Below, piece by piece: positions 23,286-36,121 of a stretch of 64,000 bases of DNA. The first letter of the stretch is position 1. Each line of letters starts with the position of its first letter. The notes beneath the pieces were generated by a model. That model was not told where the DNA came from. It did not search any database and saw nothing but the letters and a program-made list of their open reading frames with translations. The stretch is from Gigaspora rosea (Eukaryota > Glomeromycota > Glomeromycetes > Diversisporales > Gigasporaceae), in NCBI GenBank assembly GCA_003550325.1, contig QKWP01000503.1:156169-220168 (forward strand), written 5' to 3'. Both the position numbers and the translations under genes were made by a program.

Positions 23286-24537
23286 TTTGACGTTTGTAGA
23301 TTGGTCGATTATCGACTAGTCAATACGTATTTTCGAAAACTTGCCTAGGTCGGTAAATAAATTCATAGGTCATTATTGGATGAAAATTTTCTTTTTCTTA
23401 AAGTTTCATCGATCTCGAGGTCGATAAATTTTTCTCCATATACAGTAGCACTTTTTGAGGAACGAGCAGCTCTTTTAAGAATTCAAGCTTTTAAATCATT
23501 ACACGCAATACACGCAACATAAGCTCAACTTGTTTTATTAATAGAATTTTGTGTAGACCTTTTTTTTTTTTTTGCACGTCCTAACTTTAATTTGCATTTC
23601 GAAATTACAGGTCGTTTTGGACCTATGATGATGTTTAAAGTCCAAAAAATTACAAAACTTTGAAAAAACTTTGTAACTGAATGTGAATTCATAACAGATA
23701 AGAACCACAACAACTGGTAGACAAAAACGTTATAAATGGACAGAATTAGAGTTAAATTATCTTGAACATGAAATGGAAGAATGTTATTTTGATTGAGATT
23801 TCAGGTGAGGGTTATCACTAATAAATCATTATCATATTTTATCTATTTTAAATGTCTCAACGAATTCTAAAAATTTTTTGATTTTACGAGATCAACTAAT
23901 TTGGTCACAGGTAAATTAACGACTATGAATTATTTTAATGATTTAGCAGATAATGCTAAATCATTTGAGATCTTTTTCAATTACGTTCGTAAACGTAAAG
24001 GAGGTGCAGTTCTTTTGAATAAGCAGTTGCTAGAAGAATGGTCTTTAAGATATTGATAGTTTTACGGCAGTAGCTTTTTTATATGCGTTGTTAAAGAACA
24101 ATAATTAATTCATTGAAACCTTTCAGCTTAATTAATAAACCAATTTATGAAAGATGTTTAGAGACATTAAAGATTAAGAGAGTTCGTTGATCCCTTTTAT
24201 GTTTTTATTATTTCATTTTGATTTTGTAAATAAGTTAGTACGTGAAAATGAACGTGTGCAATTGCCATCATCGGAAGATACAGAATCTAGGACAATCTTG
24301 AAAGATTATATATTAGTATCTATATAGTTCAAAATTTTATTTCACTAAAAAGCATTATTATATCATTTGTTTAATATACTGTCTACCACTACAATTAGCC
24401 TTTAAAGGTTATTATACACTGTATAAAATAAACAAACCAATAAATAAACCTATTTTTAACACCAATTTCCATTAAAATATCATTATTATAAACTAGGAAA
24501 ACAGGTAAAGGTTAGATATCCAAAACCAAAAATTTAG
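23286..24537. other. Region downstream of Sec3 with weak coding traces
   Basis: Plus-strand scraps include LFEERAALLRIQAFKSLHA (23442-23510) and a stretch at 23935-24055 with YFNDLADNAKSFEIFF then RKRKGGAVLLNKQ. The latter distantly recalls the ferritin phrase pattern (..A....YQNKRGG.V.L..) but lacks enough residues to claim it. Frames are short and broken. No gene is called. Confidence 0.3.
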
Positions 24538-27500
24538 TTAAGGATTAACTAAAAAATATAAACAAACGCGTTGGTTAATATTAAGTGAATTGATAGTCAT
24601 CTGAGTACGGATAAAAAAACAATGTGTATTGCAAATTACCTCAATACAAAAAATAGTCAACAAATGACTTCTAGCTAACTCTGAAAAGTAATTCAGTAAA
24701 TCATCTATCGAAAACTCCAAAGAAATATTTGAATCTGGATAACATTTATTAATAATTGATGTAAATCTTTCATGGCATCTAATCACTTCTTCTTCTATAC
24801 TACGCCATACAACTTGTAGTAATCCTTCTTCCTCTGTAAAATGTTTGTCGACTCGTTTATACAATGAAATCATGTCTTTTCTTATCTATATGAAAAAATT
24901 TATATTATGAGCATATTTTTTGAAGTTTGTTGAAAAAATTATAAAAAATTATAAAAATAATACAAACTTCTTTGCCGGGGTACTGTGACACAACTTTCTT
25001 TAACGCATCCTTACTGTATTTGAGCCGAAATCCAACTTCTTCCGGTGCAGACGTTGTTCTTAATAGACTTTCTATTCCTTCAAAGAATTCCTGAAATATA
25101 TATAAATGTCATTAATATAAATCAAGAAATTTGTTGCCAGTAAATAATATAGTCCAGGTAACCTTTTAAAATCACACATACCAACAGTTTACCGAATGGT
25201 CTCCGAACGACTGATTTGGCGTAAGCTTCCAGATGTTTATCGTACGAAGTTCATGCATATCTCATAAATGGTTCAAGAACAATTATTTTACGGATTCGAA
25301 TTTCTGTATAAAAGTGGTGCATGTTTTCTATAATAAGCAGATATAATAAAATTAATTTCACAATATTATTTTAAAACATGAAAAATATGAAATGTTACCT
25401 AAAGTCATTATATGCGCATTTAACTGTTCCCTATCATCAGCGATTGACTCTTCATATTTTGAAATAGCCTCTAAACAATCAAACATCATTTTAACAATCT
25501 TTTCGTAACCACTATTCACAATATTGCGTATTTCTAGTTTATCTGCTCCATTCATTGTATGTTCTATGCGCTCCACAAAGCGCTATTCTAAGAATAAACA
25601 TTGTGCATTTAATAGACTTGAATAAGATTAAACAATATAAGTTTTACGTGTGGGATAATCAAATTCGGACAGAAGGACAATCAAATTCGTACACGATTAA
25701 CTTATATAGTTATTGGTTTAAATGATGAGATTCGCCTCGCTAAGACGATGTGAACGATGCTAAATCATTTAAATTCAATCAATATGTCATGAGTTGATCG
25801 TGTACAAATTCGATTGTCATTTTCTGAATTTAATCGACAATCTATGAAATAAATGTACGTACTGGAAATATACGGATGAACAAGACTATTCCCTTTCGTC
25901 TTTTTGAAGTAACCTTTGTGTCTTCAATTGCTTTGAGTTGATCATTCTAATTTGCCCACATCGAATCAACAAAAATAAATAAGTATATTCATAGACATAC
26001 GTATAAGTCGTCATTGTCAGTTAGAATGTATACTTACAATGAATCGATCCAAAATTTCAAGACAGTGTTTCCTGACATCTCGAAACACTTTAATTACATA
26101 ATTAAAGTTAGGTCTTTCCTCTTCTTGAATGAGCTTTTCGATAGACACAATAATTCCTACTATTTGAATTCTTTTTTTTTTTTTGATATAAAATTGACAA
26201 ATTTCTGGTTAGAATTTTAATATAGATTCAAAATATACAATTAGCTGGCAGTTTAATATTCTTACGCTGCGTCAAGCTTGCATCCATAATCAATAAATGC
26301 ACATAATTCATCTGGGAGAAAATTAAATAGTTTTTCCATGTGCTCACTTTAAAATACAAATCATTTATAAATCTCAAATAAATTAAAAATTATATTCATA
26401 TATATTAGAATCAAAATAATAGCTTACTAAAGAAGTTTTTTATGCATAATTTCATCTTCATCATCATCCAAATCTTTAAGAAACACTTCTGAATCATTAA
26501 ATGATGATTTGGAATCTTTTTTGTCAAGATTGAAAAAATCAGCCATAAACTTTTGTTCGTTGGAAATCAATGGAATAATAGTTCGAAGACAATGATTGAA
26601 GGACTATAATAAAATGACATCATTATTAAATATTAGAATAAACCGTCACATCATTGTAATTTCCAAAAACTCGCTATATATGTTACCTCTTCAAGTGGAA
26701 TTTTTCCACTATTATTATTATTATCTCTAAACTCCAATGCTTGTTTGGTACTATCAAATGAAAACAAACTACTCCGATTGCTATATGCATTTGCTGCACT
26801 AAAAACTAAAAAGATAAAAATGATATCAATCATAGCATAATAAAATTGTATATTGTAATCTTTTGAAATAAAAAAAAAATTTTTTATTACTGTAAGTAGC
26901 TTCCTCGGCCAAATCTCTCTTAGATAAAAGATACCTCATCTGCTGGAGATATTCTTTAGTCTCTTTTTTATAAATTGGTTCCTTGGCAGCAACATAAAGC
27001 TAAAATAAAAAAAAAAAAGATTAATAAATATAATCATGCCACCAATTCTTAAAGAATTAATTAATGCTGTTGACTAACCGATTGGACTTCTAAATGTCGA
27101 TTAGGATCCATCTCTTTTACCCATAATGACAATGTGCAATATTTAGACAAATTATTTGTAATATAATCATGACTTTGAATGGTTAGGTTATTATGTCGTG
27201 GCCCTCTACTTTTATCATTCATTAAAGTTTCTGTCTAATAAATAAATAATTTAAGAACCCATATTAAGCTTTGAATAAATAAATAAATAATATAAATAAA
27301 AATAAATATATTACATAACTATTTGAATAACTTACTTGGAATTGGAACATCATACGCATATATTCACCAAATCGGGAACAGAAATTTTTAGCATGATATA
27401 TATATGATTCTATTTTTTCTTGTATAGCTTTCATCTCCTGCAAGGCTAAAAACAGACGAAATCGATACTTAAAAAATGATCAGAATATGAATTGAATTAA

Positions 27501-30500
27501 AATATCGACATACATTTATCAAACGGAGTTTCTATTGCATGTTTTAATTGTTCAGCTGCTTGTTCAATATTCTGAACTCCTTGAGGAGTGTCCATCGATT
27601 CTTGACGGAGAATTTTAATTACCTGGTCAGGAATACTGATAATTTGCTAATTCGTGATATTTAATTAAAAAATAAATCAATCAGTGATGTTCAAAAAGTT
27701 GCGATCAGACAATACGACTTTATAACTCACTATAAGTCGATCAAGCTCAGATAACAAGGCCTTTTGATTAGCTGTTTGAACTTGTAGACCTCGATTTTGA
27801 GATTCAATGTGATGGATATCTTCATCCCCCATAGACTAAAAATTATTAAGTTTTTTAATAAGTATATTTCGGGCAACAAATAGAATGATAAACCATAAAT
27901 TTCATACATTTAATTCAGCAGCATAAATAGAAAGCCATGAATCCATATTATCTAACTCATTAATTGCTTTGTCAATTTGTTCAATAACCGAATTAACCCT
28001 ATCATCAGATTCCACCATCGCATGAATATTGGCCTGAATAATAATTAATTAAACGTCATAATTAAATGTCATAATTGAACGCATATAATGAATGTCATAA
28101 TTGAATGTCATAATTGAACGTCATAATTGAACGTCATAATTAAACAAAGCTGGACGAAAATAAATCAAATACAAAGTACTCACAGCTTCTAATGCAGCAA
28201 GCTCATTCAATAATCTCTCTTCTAATGCTGCAGCATTACCACTTCCTTTCCAGTCAAAATCATTAAGTAACTCGGAAACATTTATTAATGATATTTCTTC
28301 TTGTTTAACATCTTCAGTTATAATAATAATAAGGTGTGTTAAATGAAGTACATAAACATAAAATGACTAAGAAGGTGATAAAATATATAAAAAATAAATA
28401 ATACCCTCATCCTCAGCTTTGTGTTGCACTATACCATTAGAATCGTTTTTAAGACCACCTGCTTGTGGAATTCGGTCTTTTTTTTNGAATAAACATTGTG
28501 CATTTAATAGACTTGAATAAGATTAAACAATATAAGTTTTACGTGTGGAATAATCAAATTCGGACAGAAGGACAATCAAATTCGTACACGATTAACTTAT
28601 ATAGTTATTGGGTTTAAATGATGAGATTCGCCTCGCTAAGACGATGTGAACGATGCTAAATCATTTAAATTCAATCAATATGTCATGAGTTGATCGTGTA
28701 CAAATTCGATTGTCATTTTCTGAATTTAATCGACAATCTATGAAATAAATGTACGTACTGGAAATATACGGATGAACAAGACTATTCCCTTTCGTCTTTT
28801 TGAAGTAACCTTTGTGTCTTCAATTGCTTTGAGTTGATCATTCTAATTTGCCCACATCGAATAAACAAAATAAATAAGTATATTCATAGACATACGTATA
28901 AGTCGTCATTGTCAGTTAGACTTACAATGAATCGATCCAAAATTTTCAAGACAGTGTTTCCTGACATCTCGAAACACTTTAATTACATAATTAAAGTTAG
29001 GTCTTTCCTCTTCTTGAATGAGCTTTTCGATAGACACAATAATTCCTACTATTTGAATTCTTCTTTTTTTTTGATATAAAATTGACAAATTTCTGGTTAG
29101 AATTTTAATATAGATTCAAAATATACAATTAGCTGGCAGTTTAATATTCTTACGCTGCGTCAAGCTTGCATCCATAATCAATAAATGCACATAATTCATC
29201 TGGGAGAAATTAAATAGTTTTTCCATGTGCTCACTTTAAAATACAAATCATTTATAAATCTCAAATAAATTAAAAATTGTATTCATATATATTAGAATCA
29301 AAATAATAGTTTACTAAAGAAGTTTTTTATGCATAATTTCATCTTCATCATCATCCAAATCTTTAAGAAACACTTCTGAATCATTAAATGATGATTTGGA
29401 ATCTTTTTTGTCAAGATTGAAAAAATCAGCCATAAACTTTTGTTCGTTGGAAATCAATGGAATAATAGTTCGAAGACAATGATTGAAGGACTATAATAAA
29501 ATGACATCATTATTAAATATTAGAATAAACCGTCACATCATTGTAATTTCCAAAAACTCGCTATATATGTTACCTCTTCAAGTGGAATTTTTCCACTATT
29601 ATTATTATTATCTCTAAACTCCAATGCTTGTTTGGTACTATCAAATGAAAACAAACTACTCCGATTGCTATATGCATTTCTGCACTAAAAACTAAAAAGA
29701 TAACAATGATATCAATCATAGCATAATAAAATTGTATATTGTAATCTTTTGAAATAAAAAAAAAATTTTTTATTACTGTAAGTAGCTTCCTCGGCCAAAT
29801 CTCTCTTAGATAAAAGATACCTCATCTGCTGGAGATATTCTTTAGTCTCTTTTTTATAAATTGGTTCCTTGGCAGCAACATAAAGCTAAAATAAAAAAAA
29901 AAAAAGATTAATAAATATAATCATGCCACCAATTCTTAAAGAATTAATTAATGCTGTTGACTAACCGATTGGACTTCTAAATGTCGATTAGGATCCATCT
30001 CTTTTACCCATAATGACAATGTGCAATATTTAGACAAATTATTTGTAATATAATCATGACTTTGAATGGTTAGGTTATTATGTCGTGGCCCTCTACTTTT
30101 ATCATTCATTAAAGTTTCTGTCTAATAAATAAATAATTTAAGAACCCATATTAAGCTTTGAATAAATAAATAAATAATATAAATAAAAATAAATATATTA
30201 CATAACTATTTGAATAACTTACTTGGAATTGGAACATCATACGCATATATTCACCAAATCGGGAACAGAAATTTTTAGCATGATATCTATATGATTCTAT
30301 TTTTTCTTGTATAGCTTTCATCTCCTGCAAGGCTAAAAACAGACGATATCGATACTTAAAAAATGATCAGAATATGAATTGAATTAAAATATCGACATAC
30401 ATTTATCAAACGGAGTTTCTATTGCATGTTTTAATTGTTCAGCTGCTTGTTCAATATTCTGAACTCCTTGAGGAGTGTCCATCGATTCTTGACGGAGAAT

Positions 30501-31790
30501 TTTAATTACCTGGTCAGGAATACTGATAATTTGCTAATTCGTGATATTTAATTAAAAAATAAATCAATCAGTGATGTTCAAAAAGTTGCGATCAGACAAT
30601 ACGACTTTATAACTCACTATAAGTCGATCAAGCTCAGATAACAAGGCCTTTTGATTAGCTGTTTGAACTTGTAGACCTCGATTTTGAGATTCAATGTGAT
30701 GGATATCTTCATCCCCCATAGACTAAAAATTATTAAGTTTTTTAATAAGTATATTTCGGGCAACAAATAGAATGATAAACCATAAATTTCATACATTTAA
30801 TTCAGCAGCATAAATAGAAAGCCATGAATCCATATTATCTAACTCATTAATTGCTTTGTCAATTTGTTCAATAACCGAATTAACCCTATCATCAGATTCC
30901 ACCATCGCATGAATATTGGCCTGAATAATAATTAATTAAACGTCATAATTAAATGTCATAATTGAACGCATATAATGAATGTCATAATTGAATGTCATAA
31001 TTGAACGTCATAATTGAACGTCATAATTAAACAAAGCTGGACGAAAATAAATCAAATACAAAGTACTCACAGCTTCTAATGCAGCAAGCTCATTCAATAA
31101 TCTCTCTTCTAATGCTGCAGCATTACCACTTCCTTTCCAGTCAAAATCATTAAGTAACTCGGAAACATTTATTAATGATATTTCTTCTTGTTTAACATCT
31201 TCAGTTATAAATAATAAGGTGTGTTAAATGAAGTACATAAACATAAAATGACTAAGAAGGGGATAAAATATATAAAAAATAAATAATACCCTCATCCTCA
31301 GCTTTGTGTTGCACTATACCATTAGAATCGTTTTTAAGACCACCTGCTTGTGGAATTCGGTCTTTTTTTTTGATTAAGGCTTGAAGTTGATTTGTTAGCA
31401 TTGGTCAGACGTCCTTGTAAACAATTCTCAGTATCAATTTGGGAAACAAATGTAGGCTGTACCTTTGTTTCTAATTCATAAAGTAGAATTAAGTGGATCT
31501 TGAAATTATGTAAGATAAAAATAATAAAGAATATAAAAAAATTACCTGATACAGAACTATCATCAAAATTAATTAATTTTGGGAGACGTTTGATATGTGT
31601 CTTATAAACCTACCATTTTTTTAATAGGATATTTTCATACTTTAATCATTTTTAATTAAAACCTTGATAATAGCATTTAATTAATCAACAAAATTAAAAC
31701 TTTAAAAGGGTAGCCAGAAATAAATTTCTCTCTCGTTGAGTATCAGCCGTCCAGAGATATGGTTTGTTTATTGTCATAATAAAAGCGAGA
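24538..31790 (-). CDS. SEC3: Exocyst complex subunit Sec3 (EXOC1), multi-exon, disrupted
   Basis: Sec3 helps tether secretory vesicles to the plasma membrane as part of the exocyst. The end of the PH-like N-terminal domain is at 31703-31790 (NKPYLWTADTQRERNLFLAT) with a linker exon near 31550-31610 (RLPKLINFDD). The conserved core follows: VSELLNDFDWKGSG, EQIDKAINELDNMDSWLSIY, then IESQNRGLQVQTANQKALL. The C-terminus holds HLEAYAKSVVRRPFGKLL and GLLQVVWRSIEEEVIR, ending LEFSIDDLLNYFSELARSH. Exons from one repeat copy and the 3' part (plus coordinates) are: 28184-28311, 27908-28033, 27731-27835, 27514-27646, 27336-27445, 27079-27234, 26891-26999, 26687-26805, 26428-26603, 26266-26346, 26038-26170, 25863-25946, 25399-25582, 25182-25327, 24968-25090, 24538-24885. 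Problems: a 2.9-kb direct duplication inside the gene, an in-frame TGA at 25251-25253, a probable 2-base insertion near 31786, no visible 5' end, and about 40 residues past the usual C-terminus. Family identity is firm; whether this locus makes protein is not. Confidence 0.85.
25592..28485. repeat. Direct duplication, copy 1 (Sec3 middle exons)
   Basis: Matches 28487-31370 base for base except for roughly a dozen small differences. It starts in the Sec3 intron between the exons at 25399-25582 and 25863-25946 and ends in the exon carrying GGLKNDSNGIVQHKAEDE, in a poly-T. Coding exons in this copy are clean. Confidence 0.95.
28487..31370. repeat. Direct duplication, copy 2 (Sec3 middle exons)
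   Basis: Joined to copy 1 by a single N at 28486. It carries two 1-base exon indels that copy 1 lacks: an extra base near 28945 in the exon with RDVRKHCLEILDRFI, and a missing base near 29680 in the exon with SAANAYSNRSS. It also lacks 7 bases beside the donor near 28919. The Sec3 5' exons continue from its right end (31371 onward). Confidence 0.95.
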
Positions 31791-32322
31791 GACTATTCTG
31801 ATCTTTTCGTACATAACTGTGTATATTGATATTTTTTTCAACTTCATTACAATTTACATATCGTATTCCATCTAACCAGGTTGCCAATAATCCATCACAA
31901 TTATTTTGAATATTATCTAATCTTTTAAAAGAAATCCATTCGATTACGCTTCATAGTTGATAATTTTAAGTTGAAAATTTTAATGCAATCATCGATAACC
32001 TTATTTCTGCTTGTCAACCCCTGCCGAATTTTTTCCTGCCGCAGATTAGACCTTTTTAATTCTGGATTTTGGGTAATTTCTTCTTCGATTTCTTGCTCTT
32101 CGGTCGGTATATTAGTTTTCGTATATCACATGTTCAAAACCAGGCTGTAAATAAGTTATATCGATTGCAATTTGCGCTCTTTTTCATTGGAATTTTTTGA
32201 TAATTCTAAGATGATTTAATGTATGTGAGAAAGATACAGTTATTATATAATACAGCATATAACATAAAGCTAAAATTCCAAAAACCTAATTTAAAATATT
32301 ATCTCTAATTGGACAAAATAAA
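31791..32322. other. Region upstream of the Sec3 PH-domain exon
   Basis: The expected first exons of Sec3 are not recognisable here. A minus-strand piece at about 31925-32110 reads EEQEIEEEITQNPELKRSNL and continues Lys/Arg-rich to a stop. It does not look like Sec3 and I do not recognise it. Confidence 0.3.
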
Positions 32323-32544
32323 TTGTGCAATTTTTTGCTACAAATTAAATTGCAAGATCCAGTGCAATATAAAAATGATACGTCATCAGCAACCTATTCA
32401 TGTCTAACTAGATTGCTAGAAATTAAACCAGATAATACAATAGCTTTTAAATATAGAGGTGAAGCTAATTATATGATGAAAAAGCATAATGAATCGTTTA
32501 AGTATGATACAAGATTTAATTGCTTTTTTTCGAGAAAATTCTAA
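32323..32544 (+). pseudogene. TPR-repeat protein remnant
   Basis: A short open frame contains LTRLLEIKPDNTIAFKYRGE then ANYMMKKHNESFK. This is one tetratricopeptide unit: conserved Leu/Ile positions, P at the turn and the YRG.A..M...NES.. pattern typical of TPR arrays in these fungi. Usual proteins have many such units; only one full and one partial unit remain, and no start or further units are visible. It is a fragment. Confidence 0.65.
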
Positions 32545-32919
32545 ATGCAATTAATGTTTATGCATGTAACTGTATATCTAAATTTATATAATAATCTACA
32601 TTATGCATATTCTTTACTTGTTTACATTTTTTGACCAATTAAAACAAATGTTCGCCATGCTTCTGTACCATATGAAAAAAAATTTTATATTTAATTAATA
32701 GAGATTTTGTACTTTGCACTAGGTATTTTGCAATAGGGGTATTGAAAAAGAGGTGTACTTTGGTTAGTGCACTATGGTATATAACTTTAATTAAAAAAAT
32801 ACAATACTATAAGGAACATGTCAGATATTAGCTAAAATCAATTTACTATAGAGCCCACTTTTCTCCCTTTCTTCTGAAAAATTTAGTTATTTTGATTGAT
32901 TATATGTGTATATTTAGAT

Positions 32920-33342
32920 TAGTGATACAAATCGAAAATCGAATTAATCGATTAGTTGTAAAGTTGACAACTAATCGATTTGAATTTTACAGACCCAACT
33001 TAGTTGATTAATCGATTAGTCGACTAATCGATTAATCGATTGGCCAACTAATTGATTAATCGACTAATTAATCGATTAGTCAACTGGTCGTTTAATCAAC
33101 TGATCATATAAGAATGTCAACCCGGCTGTTTTCAGTTGCTACCTTACGTGTATTTTACCAAATTTCGTTTATTATTTATTCAATTAATCGATCGGTCAAT
33201 CGATTAGTCAACTAATCAATTAATCGATTAGTCGATTAATCGCCAACTAATCGATTAGTTAATAAAATCGATTAATCGATTAGTTGGATAAAATGATTTA
33301 TCAACTAATCGATTGAAAAATTTTCATCGATTTGTATCACTA
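32920..33342. mobile_element. hAT-type MITE filled with ATCGATTAGT repeats, TSD ATTTAGAT
   Basis: Ends are TAGTGATACAAATCGA and its inverse TCGATTTGTATCACTA, perfect over 16 bases. The 8-bp TSD ATTTAGAT is perfect (32912-32919 and 33343-33350). Both arms are irregular arrays of ATCGATTAGTCGACTAATCG-type phrases, which are themselves palindromic, around a unique centre at about 33107-33180 (GTCAACCCGGCTGTTTTCAG). Confidence 0.9.
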
Positions 33343-33659
33343 ATTTAGATCTAAGATTTTGTCTACCACCTCCCTACCCTATGATATTAGCTGATATCTA
33401 ACACTTTCCTAAACATATAATAAGAATTGACAATATTCAATCACAACTTTTTTTTAATGATCACTTGAACCAACTTTTTCAAAAAACCAATCTGTAGAAT
33501 TTTTTTAGTTAATATATAATTTTTTACAATACTTCTTTCTGTAAATATTTGAAATATAAGTTCAATCTGAAAATAACTGAACAAAAGATAAAAAAGATTT
33601 CTTAGCTTTGGCTTTCTAGTATAAAACACAAGAATTATTGAATATTAATAGAACAGATA

Positions 33660-35526
33660 AATTTAAGCTCTTTGTAATAGGTAAAACACCCAACTCACAA
33701 TGCTTTAAAGGTATTAAATACAATAGGCTCAGTATTACATATGAATCAAGTAGTAAGGCATGGATAGCTTAGACAACTATGTTGTTTCAAACATGACTTA
33801 AAGAATTCGATCTAAAAATAGCCAATCATAAGGTAATCCTTTTAGTAGATAATGCCAAGTACTATAAATGGCCAGATACAAAACCTGGGTCTGTTATATT
33901 CCACCAATTTTAGAACCCTATTAGACCCCAAATATAGTATGCAGCTAAGAGCTTATATTGTATAGTGTAAAGATTTGAGATGCACCTGCGCTTTGCACTT
34001 ATAATATGCAATTTAGATTTTAAAAAAGAGTCACATTTAATTTAAAAAAATCTTGCGATCTGCATCCAGGTATAGTATATAGTGGGTCTACTATCTAGGG
34101 GGATCTTTTATTCGACTATTTATAGTACAATTCTTTTAGTAATTTAAACCTTTGTAATACCACTATCTACTACTTTCTTCTAAACACAACATCTCATTTG
34201 ATGTTGGTATCATTATGACTTTCAAATATCATTACAAAAATTATTTTATAAAATGGTTGCTCGATTAGTACAAATCCAGAAAAGATAAAAAATTAGATGT
34301 TCTTAATACCATAAAGTTTATTGTTCAAGCATGACAAGAAATATCATCAAAAATAATATATAAATAAATGGAATTACCTTAAAATAAAAACTAATGGAAT
34401 TGTTAAATTAATTAATGATAGAATCGGTAAAATTAGGTTTTTTAAAAATTAAAAAAATTATTAATTATTTGTATATAAATAAATTAAATAGTATACCATA
34501 TCATTATGAAATAACACTCCAAGATGTTAGGGTGCTGATATGTATTACCTAATATCTATTTACTATAAAGGCTTACTTCCACCTTTAGATAAGATGTTTA
34601 GCTAATTTAATTGGCTAAAATTTTTTATATAAGGTAAGATTTGGCTTGACCTTCTACCCCCTAAAATATTATTTAATAAATATCAGCACATTTATCCCAC
34701 AATGATATGGTAAGTAATTATTAAAATATTAATTTTTTTAATGCTTAAGAATAATTTTGCTCTACTATAGATATGTAATTGCTTTTAGCACACAGGGATC
34801 CTTTTAGTTGTTCAAAATAATAAAAAGCTAACTAATAATAATAATGACAATAAGTTAATGAAAGAGATGAAAGAGGATAATAAAGCATTTAATCTTTGAA
34901 ATCTGATGAGTTTTGAAGCCTATATTAATTACCCAGAAGAGAAAAATACAAATAAAATCTTGAATAATCAGAAAATCTTAACTCTAGTTACTAATGCAAA
35001 ACCCAAAAAAGATTTAAATGATGACAATAGTAAAAAAAAAATAAAGATAATAGTAAGAAAATCTCTCTAATTAATCACTATGAAACACTAAATGCTGTAT
35101 AAGTGCTGGAACAATACTTTATACAGCAGGATTTAAGTGAAAAAGTCTGGTTAGATCATAACCAAGCATTATTAAATTTGCAAAAAGCAATTAGAAAAAT
35201 TAAAGCATGTTTTTTAAACAATTGAGCCTTGAAGCTTTCTTTCAGATTGACTAATTAACTGAGTAACTCAAGATAGTGATTGTGAACAATACATAGATCA
35301 TAGAATTTATTTTACATATAAATTATAGATTAAAGGGTTATTCATAAGTATTAACATATACTAAAAAATAAAATTTCTAAAATATTAAACAAAATCAATA
35401 TAGCGATACTTACTTGTTATATAACAACAGATGTACCATGATCTTATTGGTTGTTCTCTAATTGCAGCTCCTCTAAATGCATGCTTTAGAGCCGGTCCTG
35501 ATAACATGCATTTAGGGGCCTGACTA
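33660..35526 (+). pseudogene. Tigger/pogo DDE transposase, heavily decayed
   Basis: At 33670-33880 the plus strand reads LFVIGKTPNSQCFKGIKYNR, then SSKAWIA*TTMLFQT*LKEF, then HKVILLVDNAKYYKW. This is the DDE superfamily endonuclease of Tigger/pogo type (P.VIGKSKNPRCFK, KAWM....F..WL, LLVDNA with the second catalytic Asp). Two stops fall at expected sense positions (TAG and TGA near 33770 and 33799). A likely C-terminal piece near 35100-35220 (VLEQYFIQQDLSEKVWLDHN) is again interrupted. A right terminus at about 35500-35526, inverted TAGTCAGGCCCCTAAATGCA, is of the same type as the element ends at 6668 and 9124. The left terminus was not found. It cannot encode active transposase. Confidence 0.7.
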
Positions 35527-36121
35527 TACTACTTATAGCATATTTTATGGCCATCATATAAGTTTATGCTCTTTATTTAAGTTATATTGATTTATTATAC
35601 TACAAAAATAAAGCATTGTCATGTAGCTTGAACTTTTGAGAGTTATCATAGCAAATTATAGTAAAGATTTTTATAAAAATTTTTTTTCTTTGATATCAAT
35701 TTTTTTCAAAATTATTTTAGCATACAAATTTGTATACTAATATTTATAGTTTGAGAGATAATATTTAGATGAAGCATTTCTCTGTATAGTATCATATAAT
35801 TTTAGTATCATATAATTTTTATTATTTATTTGTTCATTCTATTCACTCTTACTTCTTTGGTAGAAGGTTTTTTATTTTATCTTTTTTCCTTTTTGGAATG
35901 TTTTTTGGTTTTTTTAGTTATTTTTTTTCTGTTTTTCTATTTTTACTTCCCTTTTAGTTATAGTATCATTTTCTTATTCCCCTATTGAAGTTTATTTTTT
36001 ACATAGTAGAGAATGCACTTTTTATAGTGTAATGGTATAACAGAGCCTCTAGTGCTTTTGCACACATGAAAAATAAGCACTAAACCTATGTATACAATAA
36101 TATATATTTATTGAAAAATTC
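35527..36121. other. Spacer, T-rich
   Basis: Low-complexity T-rich stretch (35860-35960). The phrase GCACTAGA/TGCACTATAA appears here and near 32715-32780 in opposite sense, perhaps ends of an older element around the DDE relic, but the match is too weak to call. Confidence 0.3.

Noticed and set aside
23935..24055. Ferritin-like fragment
   Set aside because: Resemblance is limited to a loose RKGG.V.L pattern; iron-binding Glu/His positions cannot be placed.
28060..28150. Array of GTCATAATTGAAC units considered as a CRISPR-like or regulatory array
   Set aside because: Short direct repeats with no unique spacers, inside a Sec3 intron and copied in the duplication; an ordinary intronic minisatellite.
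35980..36090. Pairing of GCACTAG phrases here with 32715-32780 as termini of an element around the DDE relic
   Set aside because: The shared text is only about 7-9 bases and no TSD is seen.
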